Assembly: GCF_002443255.2 (NCBI RefSeq)
Contig: NW_019211456.1
Span: 12,484,229-12,548,228 of the forward strand
Source of the DNA: Varroa destructor
Lineage: Eukaryota; Arthropoda; Arachnida; Mesostigmata; Varroidae
DNA length: 64,000 nt
Direction of reading: 5' to 3'
Below the pieces are notes generated by a model. The model was not told where the DNA came from, searched no databases, and saw only the letters and a list, made by a program, of their open reading frames with translations. The position numbers and the translations under genes were made by a program. This document shows positions 52,301 through 63,742 of the stretch, one piece after another (the stretch's first letter is position 1; the number at the start of each line of letters is the position of its first letter).

Positions 52301-53548
52301 TTTAAAGGTAAATCTTATCAGACATCCCAAGTTCTGCAATCTCCGCACGTTTGAGTGCGAAAATCCCTTTTTAAGCTTGCGATCTGCTGCTGTCGCTCCT
52401 GTTGCTGGATACGCCATGCCGTTCTAATAACTGCGAACGTGTTCTACATTAACGTCTCTGATTTTAGGACACGTTTTCTCTTGTCTCATTCCTCTGTGCA
52501 ACAGCTTGCAAGCAAGCCATAGATATCATCCGTCCGTACGCGGACATGCGACTCGTTCGCTGCTTACCTCCGAACTCTAGCGCACTGTATTTGTCCGTCG
52601 TAAAATCCTCTTAGAGTTCCTCACAGGGCAACTATTTGCATCGGTGGGGAAAGCGAGCGAGCACTCGATACCTTAGATGCTCCAGACTACTTGGTGCATT
52701 AGCCTGTGGTCATCAGTTACGGTTGAAGAATTACCGATGTACCCGAAGCGACAGACCTTGTGAGTTCGCATGCTCACGCTACATCAGTTGCAAGTAACAA
52801 ACGAATACATAACTAAGTAAACAAGTAAGTAAGTACATGGACAAGCTGTCCACGTCGTGACATCTAGTAGTCCCTCCAATCCTCAGCAGCGTTGAATTTT
52901 AATGATATGACGCATAAAATAAAAAAAGCATGGTATGATTGTTCACCTGGCCAAAAAAGTTTTTTTTTTGTGTGAAAAATATACCCTAAATAGGGCGTGT
53001 TCGACAATCTATGTGGTATGGGTGTGACAACTCCAAGCGAAACAGCTGAGGTCTAGCGAGAAAAATAAAATAATTACTGATGAATCCCTATGTAGTGTCA
53101 GTGTCGAAGAGAATGCTTTCAAGAGTTGTCAGCTTTAATTACATAGTCAACATATTGCTACTACTAATAGCGACTAACGAGAATAGCAATAGGCTTAAAT
53201 TGTCACCCTGAACGACATGTTAGTCCCTAGGAGCTTTGTCTAAGTATATAATGCTCATTTCCCTTACTCACTTCTCCTGTTGTGGAAAAGATAGCCTATT
53301 CTGACTAGCTACGTTAACTTCTTCTGTAAAACTAACTGCAGCGTACAAATGAGGCTATGGCACTGGTGAAAGCGCGAACATATTGAAAGATTAGACTCAA
53401 TCCAGTCTGAGTAGAAAAATTATACTGGAAGCAATTTTCTCTGATGGGGTGGATCTCCTTATACTATATCCATTAAAAATCTTCATCCATATATGGGACT
53501 ATTGTACTTTGAAAGATTCTGCTGCTGCTTCTATTTTTTGCCAACTAA
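49305..53548. other. Non-coding stretch
   Basis: A GC-richer patch at 50768-51173 is open in several frames (up to 102 codons on the plus strand) around an AGCC repeat. No domain is recognisable. The rest is AT-rich. Confidence 0.45.
50931..50949. repeat. (AGCC)n microsatellite
   Basis: Almost five AGCC units. It reads as Ser-Gln-Pro-Ala-type low complexity in open frames through it. Confidence 0.85.
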
Positions 53549-53571
53549 TATATATATATATATATATATAA
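53549..53571. repeat. (TA)n microsatellite
   Basis: An uninterrupted TA run of about 11 units. Confidence 0.9.
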
Positions 53572-56533
53572 TCAGTAAATTATGAATTAAATTGAATAGA
53601 AATTGTAAACACTGTGCTACCACAATAGTACCTAAAAGCTCAAAATAAGAGTTATCAGGCTGAGTTCAGATGCTAAAGACAAAATTTCCTAAGGTACGTT
53701 CCTTTCCTTTAATTTATTTGTGTACAACGAACGAAAAACAGGTTTGTCCTGTTGTAGTATTGAGCACTCCCTTTTTGTGGCGGCTCTCGGACAGAGGTAC
53801 CCAGCTGTCGATTAGTGGCTTTTACTACATACCTGAAATCAGGTCAGCTACTTCAATAAAAGTTCCAATAAATACTACCAGAAATGTCAAATGGGACTAA
53901 GACCAGCAGTAAAAAGCAAAAACTATCAAAAAAGAAAGCTTACTTACTCTTGTAAAATCGTCAATGATTTTATCTTTTTCGGGTGCACAACGACTTTAGG
54001 TTAACAAAAGCGTTGCATTAGCATCCGAAATCGTACCTATAGAGATGTAATCCCCATCGGTTGATAGCTTCGTATCAAGCATTATTGGTCTGCGTGCATA
54101 GAGATGCCGGAAAAGATCTCGCCTGGGGCACAGAAGCCAAATCGCAAAGAGGTATGAAACGTGCGATCTGGGCCTCTCGGGGGGACCGGGTGTGAATCGA
54201 GGAATGGTTTTGGCTTTTTTGCAGATGTAACCTGTGTGAATGTGTACATCTGTATCTGTTGTCATGTAGAAGGAGGACCCTTGCGCGTTGTACAGCCCGA
54301 GGCGATTCAGTACTGACCTCAACTGCCTATCAAGTGGCCTTCACTGAAATTCCCCTGTCTATTAGCAGTTAGCGACAGTCTCTTTTCTGTTGACAATAAC
54401 TATAAGCAAGAGCGCCAAATTGAGGTGAAAGTATGGCCAAAGAGGTTGCAGTTCGTTTAAACAAGTAATACTCCCTGTGCTTGAGATACCATTTGCACCA
54501 CGGTTTAGGTGATCCTTTATATAATAGTTATTTCCCATTACGCTGTATAATGTGAAGTAAGTTCTCATGCATCTACTGTCTGCAAAACGGCTCAAGCAAG
54601 ATGTATAATATACTCATTTGAATAGTTTTTTGATGAGGTAACGCCGTAATGAAGACGACATGCCTGCAAAAAAAAACGACAGCTAATAAACTGAAATGTA
54701 AACTGGGATTCATCGTTACCGCGCCGACTCAGACACGATACGGCGAACACCGGAATATTATTGCATAATATGCGGTCAACGGTACGCCAACCTTTTCCTA
54801 AAAACATTTGAGTTTCGCCGATTCCTCAAATCCGGGTAGTCCTTAAGATGCGCGCATTCGAGGTAGATACTTGCAAACGTATTGTAGAATTCTATACGGC
54901 TGCTTTTGGTCAGTCCAGCTCGCCGTATTTCTATAGTTTTAATTGGTTTAGAGAAATCTATGCTGTTAACAAGGTACGTTACTGGTATACCTTTCTTCTG
55001 ATTTGAAAAAGAAAGCGACCACAATCTGATGTTATTTCCGCTTCAACAGAAACCGAACCAACTTCGAAATAAATGATCGTCTGGTGGTCCTTCTCTGAAA
55101 GATCGTCTCATGTCCATCGGGAGGAACTCGAGTCTGTGTTCGGAAGTGCTTACCAGCCATTCAGTAATAACTATCACATGAAATTTAAAATTTAAAGACC
55201 AACAACACGTTTAGACAACTTTATGCAGTGGAGTGCAGGAAATCAATGAGATCCATTGGTATTCTACGTGTGGAACATGTTTTAAAACCTCGAATCGAAC
55301 TTCTCATATATATAGGATATACCGATGAATATTACTACGACGTGGCCGAAAAGAGCGAGATCGTTTTTGCGGAGGGTGGATAGTTCGTTTGTAAGAAGCT
55401 TTAAGGGAACGTCCGGTCATTCCCGCACGAACGAGTCGTTTTTTACAAAAAGAAAAGAACGATCTGCCCGAGTCGACAATGAGTGTGTTTACTCAGTCAA
55501 CCAGCCCGTTTATCGATGCCAGAAGGCTATCAAAACTAACTTCAAATAGATTTTTAGCTCTGCGAGAAGTTAACTTTTCAATTCTGCGGCCTTAAGAATA
55601 CGGAGTTGGGTCCAATGGGTATGTTTCGAGAAAGAAAGTGACCGGTATAAATAATCTGTTCTCCAAGTTAGTTCTGGTAAAAAATCTTCGATAAGCTTCC
55701 GTAACAAATGTTTAAAATACTTTTATTCATTGTTATATACAAGTTTATTATTATTATTATGTTATTTTGGAAAATGGAAGCATATTTTTCCTAAGAAACA
55801 CTTAAAAATTATAAAAAACGGTATGACACAAGTGAATTTTTGCTAATGATTGTTGAACTTTTTTTTTACTTGGCCGTTACTAATGGCGATCCCCAGGCCG
55901 AAAACATCCTCCTTATCTTAGAGTTACAATTGAAGCATAACACTAGTTTTTAAATGTAGATATAGCTTGCACCGGAATGTATGTTTTAGGATGATCGCAT
56001 TGACCTTTTTTTAGGCTTCAAATATGTACACCTTGAGAACACGAAGGAAGAACAATACGCATCGAATTTTCAAATAAACTAACCATAAATATACATGCAC
56101 GAACCATGCTACATGTGTCTGATAATCAGGCTGACACCCATATTTACAGTGTAAGATTAGTTTAACTTACAACCTCGATCAACATGTGCAATCATCATGC
56201 CCAAAGTGTTTTTGTGTATACTGATATAGTGGTTTACGTTTAATCCTGGAAAGAAACTACTTTGGTAGGTATAATACAATGTGATGATTAAGGAATCCAC
56301 AAATCTATTATTCATTGGCGCTCGCAAAGTGGCGATGATATCTAACTATGATTGTGAAACATACATATGCGTAGGTAGTTGTCATCAATATGATGGATTT
56401 ACCACACTGATACACTTACCTCCGTAGACAATATATTACTGAAATTAAGGACGCTAAAGCATACGAGCTTACGACAAGGTTCGCACTTAAACAACGCGAT
56501 GGTTTGTAGAATTAAACTAGATATAGGTACTAC

Positions 56534-56580
56534 ATGATGTAGATTATTATATGCATCTGATGTATATGATGTAGATTATA
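56534..56580. repeat. Short direct repeat (ATGATGTAGATTAT)
   Basis: A 14-base unit at 56534-56547 recurs at 56566-56579, separated by ATATGCATCTGATGTAT-like spacer. It is probably a local slippage duplication. Confidence 0.7.
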
Positions 56581-57453
56581 TCAGTATTGAAAAATAGTAA
56601 CGTGTTAGGATGAGTACACGCGTACGTGCAGAACAGCAGCGAGGGACGTGAGACAGGACTAACTGAGTATCTCATACTTATATCATTAACCTACGCGTTT
56701 CTTTTTTTTCGATAATAGGTTAGGCTTAAATGTTGTTTGCCAAGTCACCCGTGGCAGCCGTCAATGCTATTTTCACGAACCGTATCTCCACAAAATATTG
56801 TCTCGAAATACATATGGGTTCAGGGCCGCCTATAATAAGTTCGAAAGTTCATTATAGATGCATGTTCTAGCAAATACCTATATCTTGAACTATATTAATT
56901 TCTCTTCTCACGTCCTTCGTTCGCAAACCTCGAGCCTTCTGATCCGATAAAACCGATTTTACAGTATTGTTGCAGCTCGTTTGCGTTTGACGTATAGAAC
57001 AGGGACGCCAGACTGGCCAAATAAATGCCCTTGTATAGGGCGCTCGATATATCAGCGATTCGTATCCTGCTCTTTTTCAATTTCGTAGTCCGGTTGGAGA
57101 CTCGAAGTGCCTCCGTTAAAATTACTCAGTTTATAAATAGACGCACACCCACCGCAACGCCTCCACGGGGGCGCAAATCGGGGAGCCAGCAGGAGGGGCA
57201 AGACACGCCAAAGAGATAGGGGTAAGCTGAGCTAAGCGGAGCAACCTGCCGCTATCTGGCAGAATATAACTGGGAAGGGAGAGTCGCCCAAGAGATAGAA
57301 GGAAAAACGCGAATGGGTGGGAGAAAGCTTGGAATAATAAAAAGGGCCATAAATAAACTTTCTGCCGCCGTCTCCCTTTACCGCCTTACGTTTGTTGGCT
57401 GCTTCATTTCATAACATCCGCCGGCGCTTGGCATAAGCGCTTTTAAGCGCCAA

Positions 57454-57530
57454 ATTGAAGCCAACGATACACACACTGTATACAATTTATGTAAACAAGA
57501 AAAGTTATTTCAGCATTGAAGCCAACGATA
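57454..57530. repeat. 16-bp direct repeat (ATTGAAGCCAACGATA)
   Basis: Two exact copies at 57454-57469 and 57515-57530, offset by 61 bases. They could be a target-site-like duplication, the borders of a small deleted element, or protein binding sites. Confidence 0.75.
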
Positions 57531-58240
57531 GGTTTTTCAGAGGCCCGGAAAAATAAAGAGAACAACTCGGAGCTTTAGGTGATGATGGTGGGCTAACTGT
57601 AGTATAGATAGTGCGAGAAGATGTGCGACCAAAGACAAACGGATGAACTGGAAAAGCTGTCAATCATGTTCGTTTTGGCTGTGACCAGATCAACGGAACC
57701 GGTGGATAGACCGCGTGAAGTGAAATCATCCGTACATTAAAGCATCAGAAGATTCTGCGGGTCATTGAATTTTCGAGATACAACATGCATAAAACCATCG
57801 TGCTCGTATCATGTAGGGCCAACACCAACACCGAGGGCAAAATATTCCGTATGTCAGTCGGATCTGGGGACGGTAGCAAGAAGACATCTATAGGCAACCT
57901 GAAAAATGTAAAACAAACAAATCTTTGTAGTTTACTTGGCGGTCGTTAAGTAGAAACTAGACAGATTATATTCTGAACATTTTTTTGACGGATATTTGAT
58001 GTCTCATATCAGGCAAAAATTCAAGCTAGAATATAGATTCTCGCTAAAATCTCCATCTTGTTATTAAATGATGTTTATTGATTTGTTCCGTACGTGCGCT
58101 AGTCTTATTCTAAATCAACCGGAGCTTTTTTCCTTGATGCCTAATAGCACCTAATTAAAACAAAGAGTTCTAAGTTTTACGTCCGACACCGACCTTTAGC
58201 ATTCCATCAGATGGCTGGCTTATAGTTTGAAACAAGTCTC

Positions 58241-58321
58241 TCTAGGTTCCGATTCGAACCTAGGCCGCAATGTGCCCCTAAAACTTTCACTTAGGAAACC
58301 CACCTAGCTACTAGTGGGGCT
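58241..58321 (-). repeat. tRNA-like relic, probable SINE promoter region
   Basis: On the minus strand TAGCTAGGTGG (58300-58310) is an A-box-like sequence with one mismatch, followed by GGTTCGAATC (58251-58260), which matches the B-box consensus. Between them CCTAA and TTAGG can pair as an anticodon-type stem, but with a 9-base loop. The B-box region folds into its own perfect 8-bp hairpin (CTAGGTTC / GAACCTAG), which differs from a normal T arm. It is therefore tRNA-derived or tRNA-like, not a working tRNA. Confidence 0.4.
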
Positions 58322-60622
58322 TAGATGACTCGATTCGGCTTCCGTTTCGCATTCTTTTAAAATTTTTCGATAAACATTTTAGGCGTTCAACTATAACATA
58401 GGGCGACGTTTTGGTAAATAAGTCGATACGTACTTAGTATGGCTGCCGCTGGCCTTGGATGCCTTAGTATTCGGTAGTTAAAGTTTAAAGACAGCTGTCT
58501 GATATTAGGAAACTATTAGAACGTAGTGTCCTGAAAGCTTTCCATTTGTATATAAAACTAGACAAACTATAAACGGGCTAAAAGCTTAGCACCCAGATGC
58601 TGTTGACCAAGTTTCCTCTTCATCCAACAGCTGGCGAGGACATCAAAACGACAGCACATGAAAAGCGTTTACGTTGCCAAACAATGCCAGTCACGTAGAA
58701 TCAGAAAGTCGATATCTGGCCTTTAGCGCCCTTCTTTGCATATATATTTAAGGTAACTGGATCGCTGAGCTTTGGCCTCGACTTCATGTTGTCCAAGCGT
58801 TCGTATTCAAGGCTATACTTTTGGAATGTATTTTTAAGCTTTGTTGCTTATATATTTTTGGCTCGAATCGCTTCTTTAAACTATTGGACCCCAATTAGCT
58901 ATACACGGTTCAGTAAAAACCAAACAAAATTACCAATAACGTTTGTTGGCTTGCTAGAAATGACCTGATATATTTCCCGGAAATTCGGATCGCTTCTTGC
59001 GTCGCTGCTTCAACTTCCGTGGAGAAGACGATTTGAGATAGGAAAGCGGTTGAGTGATGCGAACGGCTGTGTGAAGACTGCATTTTCTTTTTTCATTTCA
59101 GTTCCTACGGTTTTACGGTCATCCATAATACAAATGGTCCCTTTACTCACTAAAGCGCTATTATTTTTATCTGCTATATTTTATGGTTGCATAATAGACG
59201 GATGAGGTTCTGTGAAGTAAAAATAAGACGTTTAGTTGAATCTACAATTGTTTAGAGCGCCTCACCTGGTCGCGCCCACGAACAAACTCGTCAGATATGG
59301 CATCAAACCGTTGCTATAATAAATACGCGTAACAGCCCGATGTCAGCAACTAAACTGGTTTATTAGGCCATGCTAATCAGTACGAGTCAACAACGCATGC
59401 CATCGCTTATATACGAATTAAGGCTTATCTATTGCGGAGAAAGCTATATACTTTTTGTACTGAGATTATTAGGTAATTCCTAGATTAAAGTTGGTCTATC
59501 TGAGAAAGGCATTGTTGTATGCTGCAATCAAAACATGTGCGCAAGGCCTGCAATTTAAGCAATAAGCAAATTGTTTTAAGGATCGATAAGTCGAGTTCGA
59601 TTATGAAGAATTTGTAAGTAGATTCACAGTACTATATATCCTTTTCTATTAGACAGAAGGCTGTTCTATCATTCGTTTCCTGGATTTATTTTGATAGTGT
59701 GGTGGCACAACCTTTGTTTTTTTCTACTGCAAATTTAGCATAAGAGATATAAGGTGATTAGTAATCACAGACTCGAAGGAATAGCTTTGTGTTTCTTTCG
59801 AGAACCCTTGAGAAAATATCGGAAGTAAGGATGTCCTCAGCAATCCAGTTGTGACTCCTTCTTGACCTCCCCCTCTACCGATGCCCTCTGATTTCGAACC
59901 TTTTCTCGTTTGCGATTGCCTCTGTGCCGACTAAGAGCCTCTTTCATTTTTTCTTTTACTCACATCGCCGAACTCTCAAGGACCCGCGAACGCGATGTAG
60001 CCTCCACTAGTCGATGGACTCTCAACAACTGAGGCCGCCAAAAACGCGATTCCTGCACGGAACGTATAAGGTTGTGCCGCGCGCGCGCGCGCGCCGATAT
60101 ACGACTGTGTCAGATCTGGAAGCAACCAGACTCGAGTGTTATTATATCACTGTTGCGTCTGCTCGCAGCCCTGTACGAGGGCGATGAGCGAATCTCCCAA
60201 TTAAATGTTAAACGAAAGGATATACGGTGACTAGGACATGTCTGCAGTAGGGCCAGGTGTCCTCTGCCGGATGTCCTTTGCCAATCTACCTACATAGTAT
60301 AAAGAATATGCAGGCAGTTTCTGAAAATCCAGTTTTGACTTGAAAGAACAACAAATAATTTGTAGGAATAAAATACGCGGAGCCTGCCCACTGCTGCTAG
60401 TAACGAGGATCACAGTAATAAGGCCAGTGGCTCTCGCTTCATCGATTAGATTTGAGGTACGCAAAATTCGATATGACATTTTCATGCTGGAAATAAAGGG
60501 GTATCTGGGTAGCTGCGAATAAACGATCGTGAAGAAATTTCACTGTTTTCTAGCTACCTCGACTGGAAACATAGGAAATATACGGAAGTGAGATTCAATC
60601 GAATAGGGAAGGACAAGATAAC
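58322..60622. other. Non-coding stretch; one GC-richer patch
   Basis: The patch at 59870-60200 contains a CG repeat and, on the minus strand, a splice-bounded open block (59964-60104, donor GTGAGT, acceptor CACAG). I regard it as weak. No other gene-like signal is visible. Confidence 0.45.
60078..60095. repeat. (CG)n microsatellite
   Basis: About nine uninterrupted CG units, the only such run in the window. Alternating CG can adopt Z-DNA. Persistence of so many CpGs suggests weak or absent methylation here. Confidence 0.9.
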
Positions 60623-61077
60623 TAATATTATCTATTGATATGGTTGCCAATTTTGTGCTTTTACAAGATGGCTATGGCCCACCTTTATAAGATATACCTA
60701 CAGCATGCGATGATTTAGTTAGATAGTAATCTGAACACGAAGTACAGAGTGGTGCTGGTTTTAGTCCTCAATGCTCGTATACACAGCGTATGTTAACACA
60801 GCAAGAAACTTCTGTTGCTAGTTATGTCAACTTTACAGTAACGGAAACAAGGCGCAAATAGAAGTTTTCAATATATAGAAAAAGATCTTGTGGATGTTTC
60901 GGTATCGTTAACCAGCTAACAGATCTATCGTAGTTGGCTAGCTTCGCCCTCGAATTTACCTGTCGAAGGCTTTGTCGAGCGACATTTAACTACTCGGTGG
61001 AATCCAAACTAATTTACGACTTGTTATTATGTAGGTAAAAAGCACAAAATTGGCAACCATATCAATAGGTAATATTA
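60623..61077. mobile_element. MITE-like non-autonomous element with terminal inverted repeats
   Basis: The left arm (60631-60659) and right arm (61041-61069) are reverse complements at 28 of 29 positions; the shared sequence includes ATGGTTGCCAATTTTGTGCT. Complementarity continues inward as TTTAC versus TTTTAC, then ends. Each arm is bordered on its outer side by the same 8 bases, TAATATTA, which are themselves palindromic. The body is 439 bp and has no open frame of note. Two readings of the target duplication fit: 8 bp (hAT-like) or just TA (Tc1/mariner-like). The arms do not start with the CAGNG of typical hAT ends or the CAGT of typical Tc1 ends, so the superfamily is unresolved. The high arm identity suggests a fairly recent insertion compared with the LINE and mariner relics. 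Confidence 0.8.
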
Positions 61078-61642
61078 ATCGAAAGTATTTACGTATTCCG
61101 TTAATACGTCATAATTGTCACGTAGATTATTTGAATTACTGTAATGATAAACAAAAGTTAAAATGGTGGTTGTAATATACGGTAACTATCGAAATTTTCT
61201 GAGAAGTTAATTCTGACGCAGCAATCTAAAGGAAGCAAAATTCAGGGACTATGTATAGTTTCCCATATACTGAACGTAGAACCGAAGACATTGTTGAACT
61301 GCCTCCCAGCTGTTATTGGCTATTTTAATTCTGACTTCAGCGGATTCTTATATATCCAGCATATCTAAATATATAAGCCTAGTGTATCGAACCGCGTATC
61401 TATTCTAATAGTTTTCATTTAAACATCGTATAGCATATATTAAATAACCAAATTTGAATGATTTTTCATTAGAAAACACTTTTCCGTTATTTAAGCGTCG
61501 GATGTTCTGAATTGAAACTAACGACAAAAACCATTAAAAGGAGCTTTACGTGTAATAGAAAATGTGATCCTGTCAGTTTCTTTGATGAACATATCGCAAC
61601 ATGCATACACAATGCTTATACTATATAGGCAATGTCCAATCC
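61078..61642. other. Non-coding stretch
   Basis: AT-rich sequence to the right of the inverted-repeat element. No gene or repeat recognised. Confidence 0.5.
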
Positions 61643-62035
61643 TTATGCATCTCTGTATGCACTGCGAAATTTGCCGAGAGAAAGCGATGATAATGTCATA
61701 CTTCCACTGAGTGTTCTAAATACTGAATAGGGACCATATGTCGGCACTGAACGCGTGCTGTACTCAGAAACAAGCGTGGTCTCGTACGAAAGATCCACGT
61801 TACCCCCGAGCGACAGAGCGGCCAATACAGAGGGGTATGGTCTATGTCTGAAGAAGATGAAGCGAAGGCTCATGAATAAATCGAGGAAAGTCGACGAAAC
61901 GCTGAAGACCTGGATGGCACTCCCCGTGCTCTCTGGAAACGAGCGTTCAGTAGAGTGAGGGATGCAGGGATCGTAGATGAGAAGGAAATCCAAGAATAGG
62001 AGCACTAGCAATTTGACGTTATAGCTGCAGTCCAT
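61643..62035 (-). CDS. Unassigned 130-codon open frame with signal-peptide-like start
   Basis: ATG-started and locally GC-richer than its surroundings. The N-terminus has a short polar lead, then a hydrophobic run (KLLVLLFLDFLLIY, about residues 8-21), then a polar, Ser/Pro-rich remainder. That is the layout of a secreted protein or a type II membrane anchor. I recognise no family. The opposite strand is also open over the same DNA: 61632-61958 on the plus strand has one TAG at 61728-61730, and from 61731 it is open to a donor-like GTGAGG at 61955. Only one strand, or neither, is likely to be coding. No polyadenylation signal or promoter could be placed. Confidence 0.2.
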   Translation of the reverse strand: MDCSYNVKLLVLLFLDFLLIYDPCIPHSTERSFPESTGSAIQVFSVSSTFLDLFMSLRFIFFRHRPYPSVLAALSLGGNVDLSYETTLVSEYSTRSVPTYGPYSVFRTLSGSMTLSSLSLGKFRSAYRDA

Positions 62036-62121
62036 AACTAAGGTTCGCCTTAGACGCGGAAAAACATTGAAGTGGAAGTCCTAACTATATTCGATGCATG
62101 CAGCTATACTTGAAAAGCAAG

Positions 62122-62147
62122 CTTAGAAAAGGAACTACTTTTCTAAG
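62122..62147. repeat. Perfect 10-bp hairpin
   Basis: CTTAGAAAAG pairs exactly with CTTTTCTAAG around a 6-base loop. No downstream U tract marks it as a terminator, and this is eukaryotic DNA, so no function is assigned. Confidence 0.65.
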
Positions 62148-62991
62148 GTAAACAACAAGCACAGAAGTATGTAGACTGACTTGAATAATTGAAACAGGTC
62201 CTTTTCTGACAGCGTAACGTAATTAGCCTTACTCTTCTCTTTCGAATCCGGAAAAATTAATTGCTCAAAACCAAGACGTGCTGTCTTTTAGATGTATGTT
62301 CGTATAAGGCAGGAAAAAATCCTCAACAAAAAGCAATTTAAGGATGATCTAACGTTGTTATATGTGTACAATGGATAAGAAGGACGCGTATAAAGCGTCC
62401 ATTTGTTATTACCAATTGTTAATATTTTTGCTTAATGAAACAGGACATTTAGATCACAGTAAATAAAGGAACAACGATCTCTCTACCAACGATCAGATAA
62501 AGACGTTCATTTTTCAACTATGTGTTTCATGTAGCTCTCCGCTAGCTGGCATTATCTCACTTCAAAGTGGTAGTCTATTGTCTTTAATATAAAAGTTAAG
62601 GGGCCGTAGAACAAACTTCAACTTACGGGTTTTACTTAATGAAACTTTCCTTAATGAAGAAAAATGTCGATCTCTCTTTTCTAGAGTCTGTTACATGTAC
62701 CAGAGCCAATAAGGCAATAAAAGTCCAACGTTACTGTCCATGAACTGGTAGCCAATCTAAACACTAACTTGGGCTATCGGAAAAAAAACCGTGTTGCAAA
62801 CAACTAGTCTTAGTGTAAGTTAAAATAATTTTATTGAGGCGAGGCAAATAGGTAACTAAAAAAGACAAAGCTGTCATGTGAACGATCCTATTATTTAATT
62901 AAGTTGGAGTCGTTATCTTATCTTCGATGGACACCTCATTTTATAAGCGAGCTTGTCGCACGTTCAGTTTGGGCTATCTTCTTCTTTCACT

Positions 62992-63011
62992 CATATATAC
63001 ATATATATATT
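62992..63011. repeat. AT-rich microsatellite
   Basis: ATATATACATATATATAT, an AT run with one C interruption. Confidence 0.8.
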
Positions 63012-63724
63012 TGTCTTGTTTTCATCTCGTTGCCGATCACCGATGCTATTACCATCATCCTATCCCATCAACCACTGCACGAAGCCTAGAAAGCCTCAAG
63101 AGGCTTTAGGACGCCCAACCCGGAAGATGGCCGTTTTTCGTATCCTGACTTCCTGACTTCCCATCTCTCCACTCATCCGCCTTTAAAGAGAAAAACAGAA
63201 ACTTCAATATTTCATTCTACAAGACTTCTTCATACTGTTGACACTACACGTTTCATAAACGTTTCACGTACCGTTTCATTGGGTTTCGCTGAAAAATGAA
63301 GCTTTTTTCTAGTCCTATTGCGTCACAAAAACTAATTTTTTTCGTCATTAGTATGAATTGATCTAATCGCTGAGAAAAATAGGATAAAGAACAAGAAATG
63401 AACCTAACCGATCTGTTACTGTTTTTGTTAGCGTTAGATTTACGCTAGATTTATTTTGGCTATTGCGACCAGTCTAATAAGAAGGCAAATTTATAAAAGC
63501 TTTTCACTTAATCTGCCTTTAACTCTTTGGGCATAAGTACTTAATAAATTACCTTTACACTTTAGGCAACACAAGTGATCACGCTGGCATATGTCCCTAC
63601 ATTATATGAACCGAAATGTTTAAGAGTGTGCTTCCACTTTTGACGAAAAGGTAGCTCGTATTGTTTGCTACATTTAGCAGTTTACAGAACCGACCGTAAG
63701 AATGCCTTTTAACTCATGAAAGAC

Positions 63725-63742
63725 ATATATATATATATATAA
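63725..63742. repeat. (AT)n microsatellite
   Basis: About nine AT units. Confidence 0.85.

Larger units (their letters stand above)
53572..58240. other. Non-coding stretch with a run of minus-strand open frames
   Basis: Four consecutive minus-strand open frames (53996-54322, 54362-54595, 54592-54807, 54776-55024) follow one another. The rightmost contains RIEFYNTFASIYLECAHLK, faintly like retroelement ORF1 sequence; I cannot support a call. A GC-richer, purine-rich patch lies at 57130-57420. Two direct-repeat pairs are listed separately. Confidence 0.4.
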
